Assembly (NCBI GenBank): GCA_947503525.1
Contig: CANNEA010000001.1
Span: 992,001-1,056,000 of the forward strand
Origin: an uncultured Carboxylicivirga sp.
GTDB taxonomy: Bacteria; Bacteroidota; Bacteroidia; Bacteroidales; Marinilabiliaceae
Reading direction: 5' to 3'
DNA length: 64,000 bases
Shown here in pieces: positions 34,645 through 44,394 of the stretch; within the stretch, counting starts at the first letter, position 1; each line of letters opens with the position of its first letter. Below the pieces are notes generated by a model. That model searched no databases. It saw nothing but the letters and a program-made list of their open reading frames with translations, and was not told where the DNA came from. A program made the translations under genes and the position numbers.

Positions 34645-37005
34645 ATGTTGAAAATGAAACAGATCAAATTTATTATTTCAAGCCTTTTAATTCTTTTCTT
34701 TATTGCAGTAAATATTGCAACAGCTCAGCAAGATGCTATGGATAAGATAGTACTTAACGGGCAAGAGTATTACTTGCATAAAGTAAAAAAATCCGAGGGT
34801 TTATATCGAATAGGTGTGAATTATGGGGTTTCTCAAAAAGAGATTCTGGAAGCCAATCCTGAAGTTGCGTTTGGATTAAAAGAAGGGCAGTTAATTAAGA
34901 TTCCTGTTATATCTGGTAGAAACAGTAATGTTGAGGAGCTGCAAGCGACAGAGTTTATTTTCCATACTGTTGAAAAAGGACAAACGGTATATTTTATTTC
35001 GCGGAAATATGATGTTCCACTTGAGGTAATTTATAAAAATAACCCGGGAAGCGACCAGCAACTGATTAATGGAACCATAATTAAAATTCCCAAAAAGTAC
35101 GACACTGCATCTGATGTGGCTGAAGTGAAGGAAGGTAAGTATGTAATGCATACCGTTCAATCAAAAGAAACGATGTATGCTTTGTCTAAGCAATATGGCG
35201 TATCTATTTCAGAAATTATCGATAGTAATCCGGTTTTAAAATCGGGCATTTTAGAGGAAGGTTCTTCAATTCGAATTCCTCAATCGGCAAATGAAGTTGA
35301 GCAAGTTGTAGTTGACAAAGATCAGAAGCTTGAAGACGAATTATATATCTACCATAGCATTAAGCAGGGCGAAACAATGTACAGCATTGCTCAAAGTTAT
35401 CGCGCTAAACTGAATGATGTAGAAGAAGCCAATCCTACGGCAAGTGCTGATGATTTAGCTTTGGGTTATTTGATACGTATACCGAAGGCATCGATAAAAG
35501 CTAGTCGTCAGGATATTAGCGAGGATGACAATTTGTTTATCCTTCATAAGGTAAAACGAAAAGAAACGCTCTTTGCCATCTCGAGAGAATACAATGTTGA
35601 TATTGAAATATTAAAGACAATAAACTCGGATAAAAATTTAAATCGATTAAGGAAAGGTTCTATTATTAAAGTACCAAACAGATATTGGTTTAAAACGATT
35701 TACGAAAAAGATCAGGTGACCGAAGTGGAAGACATTCCTGTAGGAAATGATTTTGCTGAAATTAAAGATATTGATTGTAATTCATATAATTATTACGAGC
35801 GCAAACCAAGCTTAAAAGTAGCAGTACTTCTACCTTTTAATGTTGAGGCAAGTAAACAAGTCAACATTATAGAAGAAGAGCTTGATGACGAAATTGTAGA
35901 AAAGGAAAGAGAAGAGAAAATTATTTCCAGACGATCAAAGGTATTTGTTGAGTTTTATCAGGGCACATTAATGGCTTTGGATTCAATAAAAAAACAAGGT
36001 GTGAATGTTGAAATGTTTGTTTACGACACCTCTCCGGATACAAATAAAGTAAAGCAGATATTGGCTAACCCGGAAATGAAATATGCCGACATAATATTAG
36101 GGCCGGCCTTTGCTCAAAACCTTCCAATTGTATCTGAATTCTCTAAGCGGAACAATATACCGCTGGTTTATCCTTTCTCTACCAATAATAGTGAATTAAG
36201 CAAAAATGTACATTTGTTTCAATTGATGCCAATCGATACTTTACTTTTTGAATCAATGGCAAAGCAAATTATAGCATCATCTGTTGGAAAAAGAATAGTA
36301 TTGATTCGTACTGAAGACGAAGATTCGAAATATGAGTCTCAATTGAGCGAATTGATTAGGAATAAGGTTTACTGGGAAAGTTTTCAGAATGGTACGGTAC
36401 CTGATTTTGTTGAATACAAATTTAAGCAAGATGATCTGGCCAGTTTAGAAAAGATGTTTAGCAAAGAAAAAGCTAATACAGTTATTATTCCATCCATTGA
36501 GGAGGCTCAGGTTAATCGAATTATTACAACAGTTAAAGGGGCCCGAGAAAAAACTAAAACTAATGTTACCCTATGGGGTATGCCGGAATGGTTGAAATAT
36601 CAAACCATTAACCCCGAAGATATTCATCAGTTAAATGGCCATATGTTTAGTTATTATGCCGTTGATTATACTAATGCGGTAAGTGCCGCAGTTGTGGATA
36701 AATACCGTACTTGGTTTAAAACTGAGCCAATGTCTATATCGCCTTATTTCCAGAATGCAAGGGTGCAGTCGAATTTAAGCAGATATAGTTTATGGGGATA
36801 TGATGTGAGCTATTACTTTTTAAGTGCCCTTAAGGACTATGGTAAACAATTTGAATACTGTCTTGATAATCACCACCCACATGCTATCCAATCAAGGTTT
36901 GCATTTGATAGAATTTCAAATTGGGGAGGTTTTTATAATAAAGGATTATATATTTTACACTTCACTCCTGATTATAAAATGTTGGTAAGTGAGGTAAAGG
37001 AATAA
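34645..37005 (+). CDS. LysM-repeat protein fused to a periplasmic-binding-protein-like domain
   Basis: A 786-residue exported protein. The signal peptide ends NIATAQ. Five LysM-like repeats of ~45 residues fill about 28-350, recognisable by HKVKKSEGLYRI, HTVEKGQTVYFI, HTVQSKETMYAL, HSIKQGETMYSI and HKVKRKETLFAI, each ending in an IKIP/IRIP/IKVP strand. Residues from about 385 to 786 form a PBP type-1-like domain (LKVAVLLPFN, FVEFYQGTLMALDSI, DIILGPAFAQNLPIV). LysM binds peptidoglycan, so the PBP part would be fixed to the cell wall in the periplasm. No ligand or transporter partner is evident. The alternate ATG 34654 is equally plausible. Confidence 0.85.
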   Translation: MLKMKQIKFIISSLLILFFIAVNIATAQQDAMDKIVLNGQEYYLHKVKKSEGLYRIGVNYGVSQKEILEANPEVAFGLKEGQLIKIPVISGRNSNVEELQATEFIFHTVEKGQTVYFISRKYDVPLEVIYKNNPGSDQQLINGTIIKIPKKYDTASDVAEVKEGKYVMHTVQSKETMYALSKQYGVSISEIIDSNPVLKSGILEEGSSIRIPQSANEVEQVVVDKDQKLEDELYIYHSIKQGETMYSIAQSYRAKLNDVEEANPTASADDLALGYLIRIPKASIKASRQDISEDDNLFILHKVKRKETLFAISREYNVDIEILKTINSDKNLNRLRKGSIIKVPNRYWFKTIYEKDQVTEVEDIPVGNDFAEIKDIDCNSYNYYERKPSLKVAVLLPFNVEASKQVNIIEEELDDEIVEKEREEKIISRRSKVFVEFYQGTLMALDSIKKQGVNVEMFVYDTSPDTNKVKQILANPEMKYADIILGPAFAQNLPIVSEFSKRNNIPLVYPFSTNNSELSKNVHLFQLMPIDTLLFESMAKQIIASSVGKRIVLIRTEDEDSKYESQLSELIRNKVYWESFQNGTVPDFVEYKFKQDDLASLEKMFSKEKANTVIIPSIEEAQVNRIITTVKGAREKTKTNVTLWGMPEWLKYQTINPEDIHQLNGHMFSYYAVDYTNAVSAAVVDKYRTWFKTEPMSISPYFQNARVQSNLSRYSLWGYDVSYYFLSALKDYGKQFEYCLDNHHPHAIQSRFAFDRISNWGGFYNKGLYILHFTPDYKMLVSEVKE

Positions 37006-37028
37006 ATATAAAGATTTAAGCTAAGTGG

Positions 37029-37059
37029 GAGAGGAGTGTTAGTAATGCTCCTCTCTTTG
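37029..37059. terminator. Hairpin between LysM gene and convergent jelly-roll gene
   Basis: GAGAGGAG (37029-37036) pairs with CTCCTCTC (37048-37055) followed by TTTG. It overlaps the stop codon of the minus-strand gene at 37039. Likely terminates the plus-strand transcript. Confidence 0.65.
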
Positions 37060-38067
37060 TTTGTTCCAGTATTGGATATATTTATCTTGTTTGATCAATC
37101 CAATTGGGCCTTCGTAAATTCCACCGGTAAGTCTGGAATCATAAACTCTAACGGCAATACTTATGGTTTTTGATTTCTTTAATATTTCCTTTGGTATATA
37201 ATAACCCCTTAAATTTTTGTAGGCATTGGGATAAATAAAATTAAAGGGATCAACTAAGCCTGTGTTACCAATCATTTCACCATTAACAAACACCTCATCA
37301 ACATCATCGATTTTTCCAAGTAATAATACCAATGACTCATTGGCTAAATGATTGGGTACTTCAATGGTTTTTCGATACCAGGCAATTCCATCGTAATATT
37401 CAAAACCCTGATCTTCCCATGCCGAAGGTACGGTAATTGAAGTCCAATCTGAATCGTCATGATTAGTGTCTTTGTATTGCTGACGGTCACCGGTAGTAAA
37501 TTTCCATTTTCCTGACATTGAGTAATCGGGAACTAGTGGGTGTGTATTTTCCCATATTCCAATTTTTCCTGATAAGATTCCACCCTCGTTATATGAATCA
37601 TAAACTCTGACAGCAATTACATTTTTACCACCATAAATCAAATCCTCATGATTTAAATGATAAAGGCGATGTGCTTTATGCGCTGTTTTATGATGAGGAG
37701 GAAAAGTTCCTGTTCGGCCAATGTATTTACCATTAAGATAGCATTCATCCACATCATCAATATAGCCTAAGTCGAGCCATAAGTCTTGTTGTGATGCATT
37801 AGCTGGTAGTGTAAACTCTTTACGGTACCAGGCATATCCGTCATATCCACTAAAACCTTGTTGTTCCCATGATCCGGGAACATAAATTTCATCCCAATGC
37901 GAGTCATTAAAATCATAGGCTTTCCATTCTTCTCTGTCACCGATCGAAAACTTCCAATCGCCTCTTAAAGCTTCGTACAATCGTAGTTCATGCTTTTGCG
38001 CAAGTAAACCGGCTCCCATGGCGAAGGTTTGTAGAATTATGAAGATATATATAAATAGAGTTTTCAT
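37039..38067 (-). CDS. Exported double jelly-roll protein (beta-galactosidase sugar-binding-like)
   Basis: A 342-residue exported protein made of two tandem galactose-binding-like (GH2 N-terminal-type) domains. Each contains the core GDWKFSIGDREEWK.. or GKWKFTTGDRQQYK.., a WxxVPGSWE-type segment (VPGSWEQQG, VPSAWEDQG) and WYRKEF or WYRKTI, then DDVDECYLNGKYIG or DDVDEVFVNGEMIG. No GH2 catalytic barrel is present, so it is a binding or scaffold protein rather than an enzyme by what is visible. The second gene 38110-39165 is a paralogue on the same strand, 42 bp upstream. The sugar ligand is unknown. Confidence 0.8.
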   Translation of the reverse strand: MKTLFIYIFIILQTFAMGAGLLAQKHELRLYEALRGDWKFSIGDREEWKAYDFNDSHWDEIYVPGSWEQQGFSGYDGYAWYRKEFTLPANASQQDLWLDLGYIDDVDECYLNGKYIGRTGTFPPHHKTAHKAHRLYHLNHEDLIYGGKNVIAVRVYDSYNEGGILSGKIGIWENTHPLVPDYSMSGKWKFTTGDRQQYKDTNHDDSDWTSITVPSAWEDQGFEYYDGIAWYRKTIEVPNHLANESLVLLLGKIDDVDEVFVNGEMIGNTGLVDPFNFIYPNAYKNLRGYYIPKEILKKSKTISIAVRVYDSRLTGGIYEGPIGLIKQDKYIQYWNKQREEHY

Positions 38068-38109
38068 TTTTCAGAATCTTGATGTGATGTGTGTTTTCCT
38101 CTTAAGTCA

Positions 38110-39165
38110 TTAATTGTTCATCCAGTCCCAGAACATATCCCAAGCACTCTGATGATTAATGCTTATACTTTTGATTTCATTGGCCTGTTCTCTGGTAACT
38201 AGGCCAATTGGACCTTCATAGATACCTCCGTCAAGTTGCTCATCTTTTACCTTAACTGCAATTACATTGGGCTTATTGGATGAAAGCAAACCTTTGCGAA
38301 TACGATAAATTCTTAACTCACGATATGCGGTGCGATTCCAGCTACCGTTGCTGTTTTTAGTTTCACCAATCTTCTCGCCATTTAAATAAACAACATCTTC
38401 ATCGTCTATTCTACCAAGTACCAGGTACAGTTCCTTATTATTTATTTGATTAGGTAAATAAAATGTTTTTCTATACCAGGCAATGCCATCGAGATATTCC
38501 CATCCCTGGTCTTCCCATCTTCCCGGAACGTTAATGGTTTTCCAATTTGAATGATTGTATTCATAGGTTTTAAATTGACTACTGTTAGCCGCTTTAAAAT
38601 GCCATTCTCCGGCAAGGTTGTATGAAAGGTATTCTTCTGAATTATCTTCGTATATCGCCACTGGATTATTGATGATACCACCATCCAGGTAATAATCATA
38701 AACTCTTATGGCAATTGTGTTTTTACCGGTTTTCCATAGGTTTAGGGGGATTTCATACATTCGGTCTTGATTATAGGCGGTTTCAGGGTTTGGTGGAAAG
38801 CTGCCTTTTCGACCTATCAGTGAGCCGTTAAAATAAACTTCATCAGCATCGTCTATTGCCCCAATTTTAAGATAAACCGAATTAAGAGGCTTTTCATTTA
38901 CATTTAGAATCTTGCGATACCAGGCAATGCCATTATAATCATCATATCCTTGCGATTCCCAACTTTGACCAACTTTTATCTGGTCCCACATACTATGATC
39001 AAATCCTGCCTCTTTCCAATCTTCCTGATCTCCAACAGAAAAACTCCAATGTCCTTCAAGATGATACTTTTTATTAAGTATTTGGGCAGAAGAGTTTATG
39101 CTGATGGAACTGACCACAATTAAGCTTAAAATGGAAATATGATATTTTATAAATTTAATCAACAT
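38110..39165 (-). CDS. Exported double jelly-roll protein, paralogue of the downstream gene
   Basis: A 351-residue protein with the same two-domain plan as the gene at 37039-38067: HWSFSVGDQEDWK, IKVGQSWESQG, WYRKILNV and DDADEVYFNGSLIG, then EWHFKAANSSQFK, VPGRWEDQG, WYRKTFYLP and DDEDVVYLNGEKIG. The signal peptide ends SINSSAQ. The two genes arose by tandem duplication of a gene that already held duplicated domains, so there are four related domains in this pair. A C-terminal helix-like tail (SAWDMFWDWMNN) is Trp-rich. Neighbouring genes do not fix a role. Confidence 0.8.
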   Translation of the reverse strand: MLIKFIKYHISILSLIVVSSISINSSAQILNKKYHLEGHWSFSVGDQEDWKEAGFDHSMWDQIKVGQSWESQGYDDYNGIAWYRKILNVNEKPLNSVYLKIGAIDDADEVYFNGSLIGRKGSFPPNPETAYNQDRMYEIPLNLWKTGKNTIAIRVYDYYLDGGIINNPVAIYEDNSEEYLSYNLAGEWHFKAANSSQFKTYEYNHSNWKTINVPGRWEDQGWEYLDGIAWYRKTFYLPNQINNKELYLVLGRIDDEDVVYLNGEKIGETKNSNGSWNRTAYRELRIYRIRKGLLSSNKPNVIAVKVKDEQLDGGIYEGPIGLVTREQANEIKSISINHQSAWDMFWDWMNN

Positions 39166-39248
39166 GCTGATGTGTTTTGGCCTATGAAATTAGAATTTTT
39201 AATTGAAATAAGAAATGGCGATTTCTTTTGTTTGGCGCGATGCAGATA

Positions 39249-39614
39249 TCATGCTGGATCATGATAGAAATCCAATTCGAATTTTACCATTTTTCCGGCT
39301 AATCTTGGATTGGTTTCAATTTCTTCTTTGTTGATCGCTTCTTTTACGTAGTCCATTAATTCTTGGTCGGCACCTTTAACTTTAAATACTTCAAGTTCAT
39401 TCTCCAAATTAACCACACAAATCAAGGTGATTTCTTCAAAGTTGTCTGGTTTAAGATTTTCAAATGACGGTCCATCCAATGCTTTGCGAACTTCACGCTT
39501 TAGTTTCTTACAACATTTTTTCATTTCCTTTTCAGGTGTGCTTTTTGCTGCTACATCTGTGAAACTAAATCCAAATAATACGGCTGCTGTTAATACTAAT
39601 GCTAACTTTTTCAT
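39249..39614 (-). CDS. Small exported protein of unknown function
   Basis: A 121-residue protein with a clear signal peptide (MKKLALVLTAAVLFGFSF, then VAAKS). The mature part has a Lys/Cys-rich start (KKCCKKLKREV) and a beta-alpha region including ICVVNLENELEVFKVKGADQ and KFELDFYHD. This recalls the fold of TonB C-terminal domains, but without the conserved positions I would need. A phased array of TGTCA half-sites lies 64-129 bp upstream of its start, which suggests regulated expression. Confidence 0.55.
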   Translation of the reverse strand: MKKLALVLTAAVLFGFSFTDVAAKSTPEKEMKKCCKKLKREVRKALDGPSFENLKPDNFEEITLICVVNLENELEVFKVKGADQELMDYVKEAINKEEIETNPRLAGKMVKFELDFYHDPA

Positions 39615-39677
39615 GATGATTTGTTTTAGATTATTAATTATTACATCAGCAAATGTAGACTAGCAGTAACACCGTTA

Positions 39678-39743
39678 AGTCATAATGGTGTCACCAGATG
39701 TCATAAGATGTCACAGAAATGTCATCAAATGCATAAAGTGTCA
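39678..39743. promoter_or_regulatory. Helically phased TGTCA array, OmpR/PhoB-type operator
   Basis: TCA trinucleotides with TGTCA or AGTCA context start at 39680, 39691, 39701, 39711, 39722 and 39741, with intervals of 11, 10, 10, 11 and 19 bp. Direct TGTCA repeats at one-turn spacing are the known binding format of OmpR/PhoB-family regulators (Pho-box-like). It lies between the small exported gene (minus) and the SBP-kinase gene (plus), so either or both may be controlled. Confidence 0.6.
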
Positions 39744-39898
39744 GCCATGTTTAGGGTAATTCTTTGTTATATGTTGATAATTAAGGATTAAGGTTGTTTG
39801 TAGTTTTTTTAGAATTACTTCATTCTTGTATTACTAAAATTTATAACTTAGAATTTCTAAGAGAACATGCATAATTCCAGTTTTGGTTAACACGATCT

Positions 39899-41872
39899 AT
39901 GAATAAAACTATAAGCATTTTTTTAATTCTATTTGTTGTAATTACCATTTGTGTTTCGCAGGATACGGTCAGAGTAGGCGCATTTAACCTTTATCCTGGC
40001 ATTTTTCTGGATGTAGATGGAGAAGTGAAGGGTTTTTATGTGGATGCATTAAATGATCTTGGCAAAAAGGAAAATATTGTGTTTAAGTATGTGTATGGTT
40101 CTTGGGAGCAAGGTCTGGCGCGCGTTAAGAATGGAGAGGTAGATATGCTGACAAGCGTTGCTGTTACAGAGGAACGTTTAGCTTACATGGATTACACATC
40201 AACGCCTTTATTAACAGTTTGGAGTGAAGTTTATGTCAATCCAAATTCAGAAATCAATGGCATATTGGATCTGGAAGGTAAAACTATTGCTGTGATGAAG
40301 AGTGACTTTAATGGTGGTTTTTTAAAACAGTTGACAGATAAATTTGATGTAAGTTGTACGTTTGTTGAAACAGATGATTTTGAAAAGGTATTCGAGTTAA
40401 TTAATAGTAAGCAAGTCGATGCCGGAGTGGTAAATAATACCTTTGGCGCTCCAAAATCGGTACAATATGGTTTACTTTCAAGCGGTATTGTATTTAATCC
40501 ATTTGATATATTCTTCACCGTAAAAAAGGACACTAATCAAGTACTGTTGAAAATCCTAAACACACATCTTTATAAGTGGAAACACGACTTAAATTCGGTT
40601 TATAATATTGCCTTACAGAAATGGTCACACGATAATGTTGGTGCCATCGAAGTAATGCCAGGCTGGGTGCGAAAAGCCATTTATTCGGTATTGCTACTTA
40701 TTGCGATACTTATGATATTTATAGGTTTACTGCGATATAGAGTTAAGGTAGCTACCCGAAAAGTGAAATATAGTGAATTACTCTTTAAAACGTTTATGGA
40801 AAATACGCCTGCCTATGTTTACATAAAGGACAATAAGCTAAAGCATATCTATCGCAATCGAATGGTTGATAGGGTGAATAAGGTACAACCATCAAATAAG
40901 AATAGTTCCGCTAAAACCATATTTGAACCAGATATTGTTCAAATGGTCGAAAAGACGGATTATGAGATTTTAAATTCAGAAGTAAAGCAGACTAACCTTC
41001 AATACCAATGTAAATTAAATGGTAAAGATACCTGGCTTCACGATTATAAATTCTATCTAAGACTACCCAATAGCGAAGCCGCTGTTGGAGGTGTGTCATT
41101 TGATATTACAAAACTAAAAGAAACTGAGTTCGAGTTGATCAAAGCCAAGGAAAAGGCCGAAGAAAGCGATCGTTTGAAATCAGCTTTTTTGGCTAATATG
41201 AGTCATGAGATACGAACACCAATGAATGGTATACTTGGGTTTTCGGAATTATTAAAGCAGCCTGACCTTAATAATAAAGATAAAGATAAGTACATTGATG
41301 TTATTGAGAAAAGTGGAACTCGTATGCTTAATATTATTAATGACATTATTGATATTTCAAAAATTGAATCGGGTCAAATGGTGATTAATAATCAAGCCTT
41401 GAATGTTAATCATATAATAGATGACTTATATGGTTTCTTTCAGGAAGATGCCAAAGGAAAGGGTATAGATTTCGAAATGGTGAAAGGATTAACTAATGTT
41501 GAAGCTTCATTAACAAGTGATAGTGATAAGCTTTATGCCGTGCTTTCTAATTTGCTTAAGAACGCTTTTAAATACACATTCAGTGGAAGTATCGAATTCG
41601 GGTATAGATATCATTCTACTAAAACCGAATTAGAGTTTTTTGTGAAGGATACCGGTATTGGTATTGTTGAAAGTCAGTTAGAAAAAATCTTCGAGCGATT
41701 TATTCAGGCCGAAATTGATGATAAAATGGCTTTGCAAGGTGCAGGCCTGGGCTTGGCTATTTCAAAAGCTTATGTTGAGATGCTTGGAGGTAGGATATGG
41801 GTTGAAAGTGAATTTGGGAATGGAAGTACATTTTTCTTTATCCTACCATTTAAGACTAGTGAAGCTGTTTAG
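39899..41872 (+). CDS. Sensor histidine kinase with solute-binding-protein sensor domain and PAS
   Basis: A 657-residue kinase. A signal-like N-terminus (MNKTISIFLIL) leads to an extracytoplasmic SBP_bac_3-type domain (about 25-250; VRVGAFNLYPGIF, EVDMLTSVAVTEERL). One transmembrane helix follows at about 262-283, then a PAS-like region (about 295-415). HisKA carries phospho-acceptor His436 in NMSHEIRTPMNG. The HATPase domain ends with DTGIGI and GAGLGLAISKAYVEML. No receiver domain is fused and no regulator lies next to it in the same direction. The fused binding domain implies direct sensing of a small ligand such as an amino acid or carboxylate (inference). Confidence 0.88.
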   Translation: MNKTISIFLILFVVITICVSQDTVRVGAFNLYPGIFLDVDGEVKGFYVDALNDLGKKENIVFKYVYGSWEQGLARVKNGEVDMLTSVAVTEERLAYMDYTSTPLLTVWSEVYVNPNSEINGILDLEGKTIAVMKSDFNGGFLKQLTDKFDVSCTFVETDDFEKVFELINSKQVDAGVVNNTFGAPKSVQYGLLSSGIVFNPFDIFFTVKKDTNQVLLKILNTHLYKWKHDLNSVYNIALQKWSHDNVGAIEVMPGWVRKAIYSVLLLIAILMIFIGLLRYRVKVATRKVKYSELLFKTFMENTPAYVYIKDNKLKHIYRNRMVDRVNKVQPSNKNSSAKTIFEPDIVQMVEKTDYEILNSEVKQTNLQYQCKLNGKDTWLHDYKFYLRLPNSEAAVGGVSFDITKLKETEFELIKAKEKAEESDRLKSAFLANMSHEIRTPMNGILGFSELLKQPDLNNKDKDKYIDVIEKSGTRMLNIINDIIDISKIESGQMVINNQALNVNHIIDDLYGFFQEDAKGKGIDFEMVKGLTNVEASLTSDSDKLYAVLSNLLKNAFKYTFSGSIEFGYRYHSTKTELEFFVKDTGIGIVESQLEKIFERFIQAEIDDKMALQGAGLGLAISKAYVEMLGGRIWVESEFGNGSTFFFILPFKTSEAV

Positions 41873-41953
41873 TGCGAACTGCCTAACACAAGCCATCGAC
41901 ATATTCTTAAAATTTTTTAAGCCAGTCGGCAATAACAATTTTATATTATAGCA

Positions 41954-42646
41954 TTAAGGTATAAATCTATACCCAATTCCATGCACGGTTATTAGTATTT
42001 CGGGGTGGTTGGGATCTGTTTCTATTTTTTGTCTTAGTTTCAAGATGAAATTATCCACTGTTCGTGCTGTAGGTTGGTAATCATATCCCCAAATGGCATC
42101 CAAAATACTGTCGCGACTAATAGTGCTGTTTTTGTGTTCGAGTAGATAGCGGAGAATATCAAATTCTTTAGCCGTTAATTTAACGGGGCTACCATTGCTC
42201 TGTGCCAGGTAGTTTTCAAAGTTAACCTCCAACTTGCCTATTTCTACAAAATTTTGATGGTCTTCTTTATTAGCATCAGAACTTCTTCTGAGTACGGCTT
42301 TAATTCTGGCCATTAATTCGCGAAGGCTAAAAGGTTTGGTCATGTAATCATCACCACCTGATTCTAAACCAATGACCTTATCAATTTCTTCTCCTTTTGC
42401 AGTTAAGAATATAATAGGTGTTTCCACACCTTTATGACGTACTTGTTTGCAAACATCAAATCCACTGACTTTAGGTATCATGACATCAAGAAGAATTAAA
42501 TCGAAATGGCCTCCTAATATTTTTTTCAGCGCCATATCGCCATCATCAGCTGTATCAACAGAGTAACCTTCAAATTCAAGATTATCCTTTATGCCCAACT
42601 GCATATCTGGTTCATCTTCCACTATTAATATATGTTTATTGCTCAT
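41954..42646 (-). CDS. rprY: OmpR-family response regulator (RprY-like)
   Basis: A 230-residue regulator. The receiver domain has the acidic pocket EDEPD and phospho-acceptor Asp54 in LLDVMIPK, with Lys in FLTAKGEE. The winged-helix DNA-binding domain (about 130-230) ends TVHGIGYRFIP. It is encoded 7 bp downstream of its kinase gene, so the two form an operon. It resembles Bacteroides RprY. The symbol is provisional. OmpR-family dimers bind direct repeats such as those near 39.7 kb, but no link is proven. Confidence 0.88.
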   Translation of the reverse strand: MSNKHILIVEDEPDMQLGIKDNLEFEGYSVDTADDGDMALKKILGGHFDLILLDVMIPKVSGFDVCKQVRHKGVETPIIFLTAKGEEIDKVIGLESGGDDYMTKPFSLRELMARIKAVLRRSSDANKEDHQNFVEIGKLEVNFENYLAQSNGSPVKLTAKEFDILRYLLEHKNSTISRDSILDAIWGYDYQPTARTVDNFILKLRQKIETDPNHPEILITVHGIGYRFIP

Positions 42647-42653
42647 GATGTTT

Positions 42654-44204
42654 TTATTTTTGAATTGGGAAAACTAAAGTAAAGGTGCTACCTACGGATT
42701 CTTCACTTTCAACAGTGACTTTGCCTTTGTGTACTTGCATAACATGATTAACGATGCTTAACCCAAGTCCCGAGCCTTTGGCGTGAAGGGCGAGGGCGCC
42801 TTTTGTAACCCTATAAAACTTATCAAAGATATGCTTTTGCTCTTTGGTCGGGATTCCAATTCCAAAGTCCTTAATACCGATATGAATACTGTCTTTTACT
42901 TTTTTGGTGTATATCTCAATCTGCTTTATTTCTTTACTGTATTTAATGGCATTGTCTAAAAGGTTTGTTATCGCTTCGTTAATAGCTTCAGAATCTCCTT
43001 TTATCATTGGCAGATCATCGCACAACTCAACTTTTGCCGTAAAACCTTTGCTCTCTAATCGGTATGAGTAATTGGTCATTACGTCATTTAATACGTCATT
43101 AATGTCGATTAAATCAAAAGTAAACTGTCGTTTTCCACTTTCGATACGCGAAAAGTTAAGGATATTATTAACGATGCCTGATAAACGTTGAGCTTCTCTG
43201 TAAATGATGTTGTAATACTTACCCTTCTTGTCTTCCTCCGTTATCCGATTCATTTTAAGAGTTTCGGCATACATGCTAATCAGCGACAATGGTGTACGAA
43301 TTTCATGCGACACGTTGGATACGAAATCAGATTTAATTTTAGCAAGGTTAATTTCACGTTTAATATTACGATAAAAGAACCAGGCTCCAATCAATAAAAA
43401 CACATCGATAAGCAATAAGAATAAGATATTGTTGTAAGCTCTTTTTTTAGCTACATCTTTAATGGTCGCACCCTTTGGCTGAATTCCAATACTATAATCA
43501 GGCAAAAGCCAAATGCTTTGTTCATCAGTTATGGACTCGGGAGTGGTATTTAATAATGTACTGAATACCATATTGCCGGAGCTGATGTGTTTCACTGTTA
43601 GGATGAAATTTTCACCCGCAATACGTTGCATCCGAGGTGAAAGAATATCTGAAATAAAACGTCGGGAATCGACAATCATCGAACTTAAATATTTCTCCCC
43701 ATTTAACTGGGATATGAATAGAAACATACTATAATGTTCAATATCCAAATCAAAACCCATTATTTTCCGATAGCCTTCATTATAATAGGTAATAATCTTC
43801 CCAATATTATCTTGCTCTTTTTCAAATTTACTTTTGATATCGGCTTCCAGTGCAGGATTATCGATGGTCAAATACTCAATTTCACCATTTATGTTATCGG
43901 CTTTAAGCGAAAATATATAAGCACATTGAGGATTGTTGGTCAGCCAATTTTTATAGATTTCTTTTTTCGGGCCCACTTCCCAATCTAACTTTTCGAGATC
44001 ATTCACCCAGGCTCTCACATTATCATCGGCATATTGATTAAGTGAGAATAAGACTGCATCCAATTGATTTTTATAGATGCCTTCATATAGTTCTTCCTGA
44101 TCATCCATCGCACTTAATTCCAAAATGGTATATAAACCACTAGGGATGATAAGCAAGATTAAAATGAAAAACCAAGGACCTATTTTAAGCTTTACTTTTT
44201 GCAT
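42654..44204 (-). CDS. rprX: Sensor histidine kinase (RprX-like)
   Basis: A 516-residue two-pass membrane kinase upstream of the OmpR-type regulator. ATG 44204 is chosen because the TTG at 44225 would only add seven residues. Transmembrane helices are at about 11-30 and 265-285; the extracytoplasmic domain lies between. HisKA carries NVSHEIRTPLSL near residue 300, and the HATPase carries DFGIGIPT and GSGLGLSIVNHVM. Together with the regulator it forms a complete two-component pair, and the signal is unknown. Confidence 0.88.
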   Translation of the reverse strand: MQKVKLKIGPWFFILILLIIPSGLYTILELSAMDDQEELYEGIYKNQLDAVLFSLNQYADDNVRAWVNDLEKLDWEVGPKKEIYKNWLTNNPQCAYIFSLKADNINGEIEYLTIDNPALEADIKSKFEKEQDNIGKIITYYNEGYRKIMGFDLDIEHYSMFLFISQLNGEKYLSSMIVDSRRFISDILSPRMQRIAGENFILTVKHISSGNMVFSTLLNTTPESITDEQSIWLLPDYSIGIQPKGATIKDVAKKRAYNNILFLLLIDVFLLIGAWFFYRNIKREINLAKIKSDFVSNVSHEIRTPLSLISMYAETLKMNRITEEDKKGKYYNIIYREAQRLSGIVNNILNFSRIESGKRQFTFDLIDINDVLNDVMTNYSYRLESKGFTAKVELCDDLPMIKGDSEAINEAITNLLDNAIKYSKEIKQIEIYTKKVKDSIHIGIKDFGIGIPTKEQKHIFDKFYRVTKGALALHAKGSGLGLSIVNHVMQVHKGKVTVESEESVGSTFTLVFPIQK

Positions 44205-44394
44205 TTTTTTTATTGTAGACAGCAAAGTAAAAATATTTCGTGAAATTCCCTAGCTTATTCTTACTCCATCACCATTTACGTGATTTTTAAAAGATTAATT
44301 CACTTAACACTTTCAAACCTTTTTTAATCTTTATTTTAATTTGGAATAAATACAAACTACGTTCATTGTAACATTTGTTACAAAAACACAGTGA

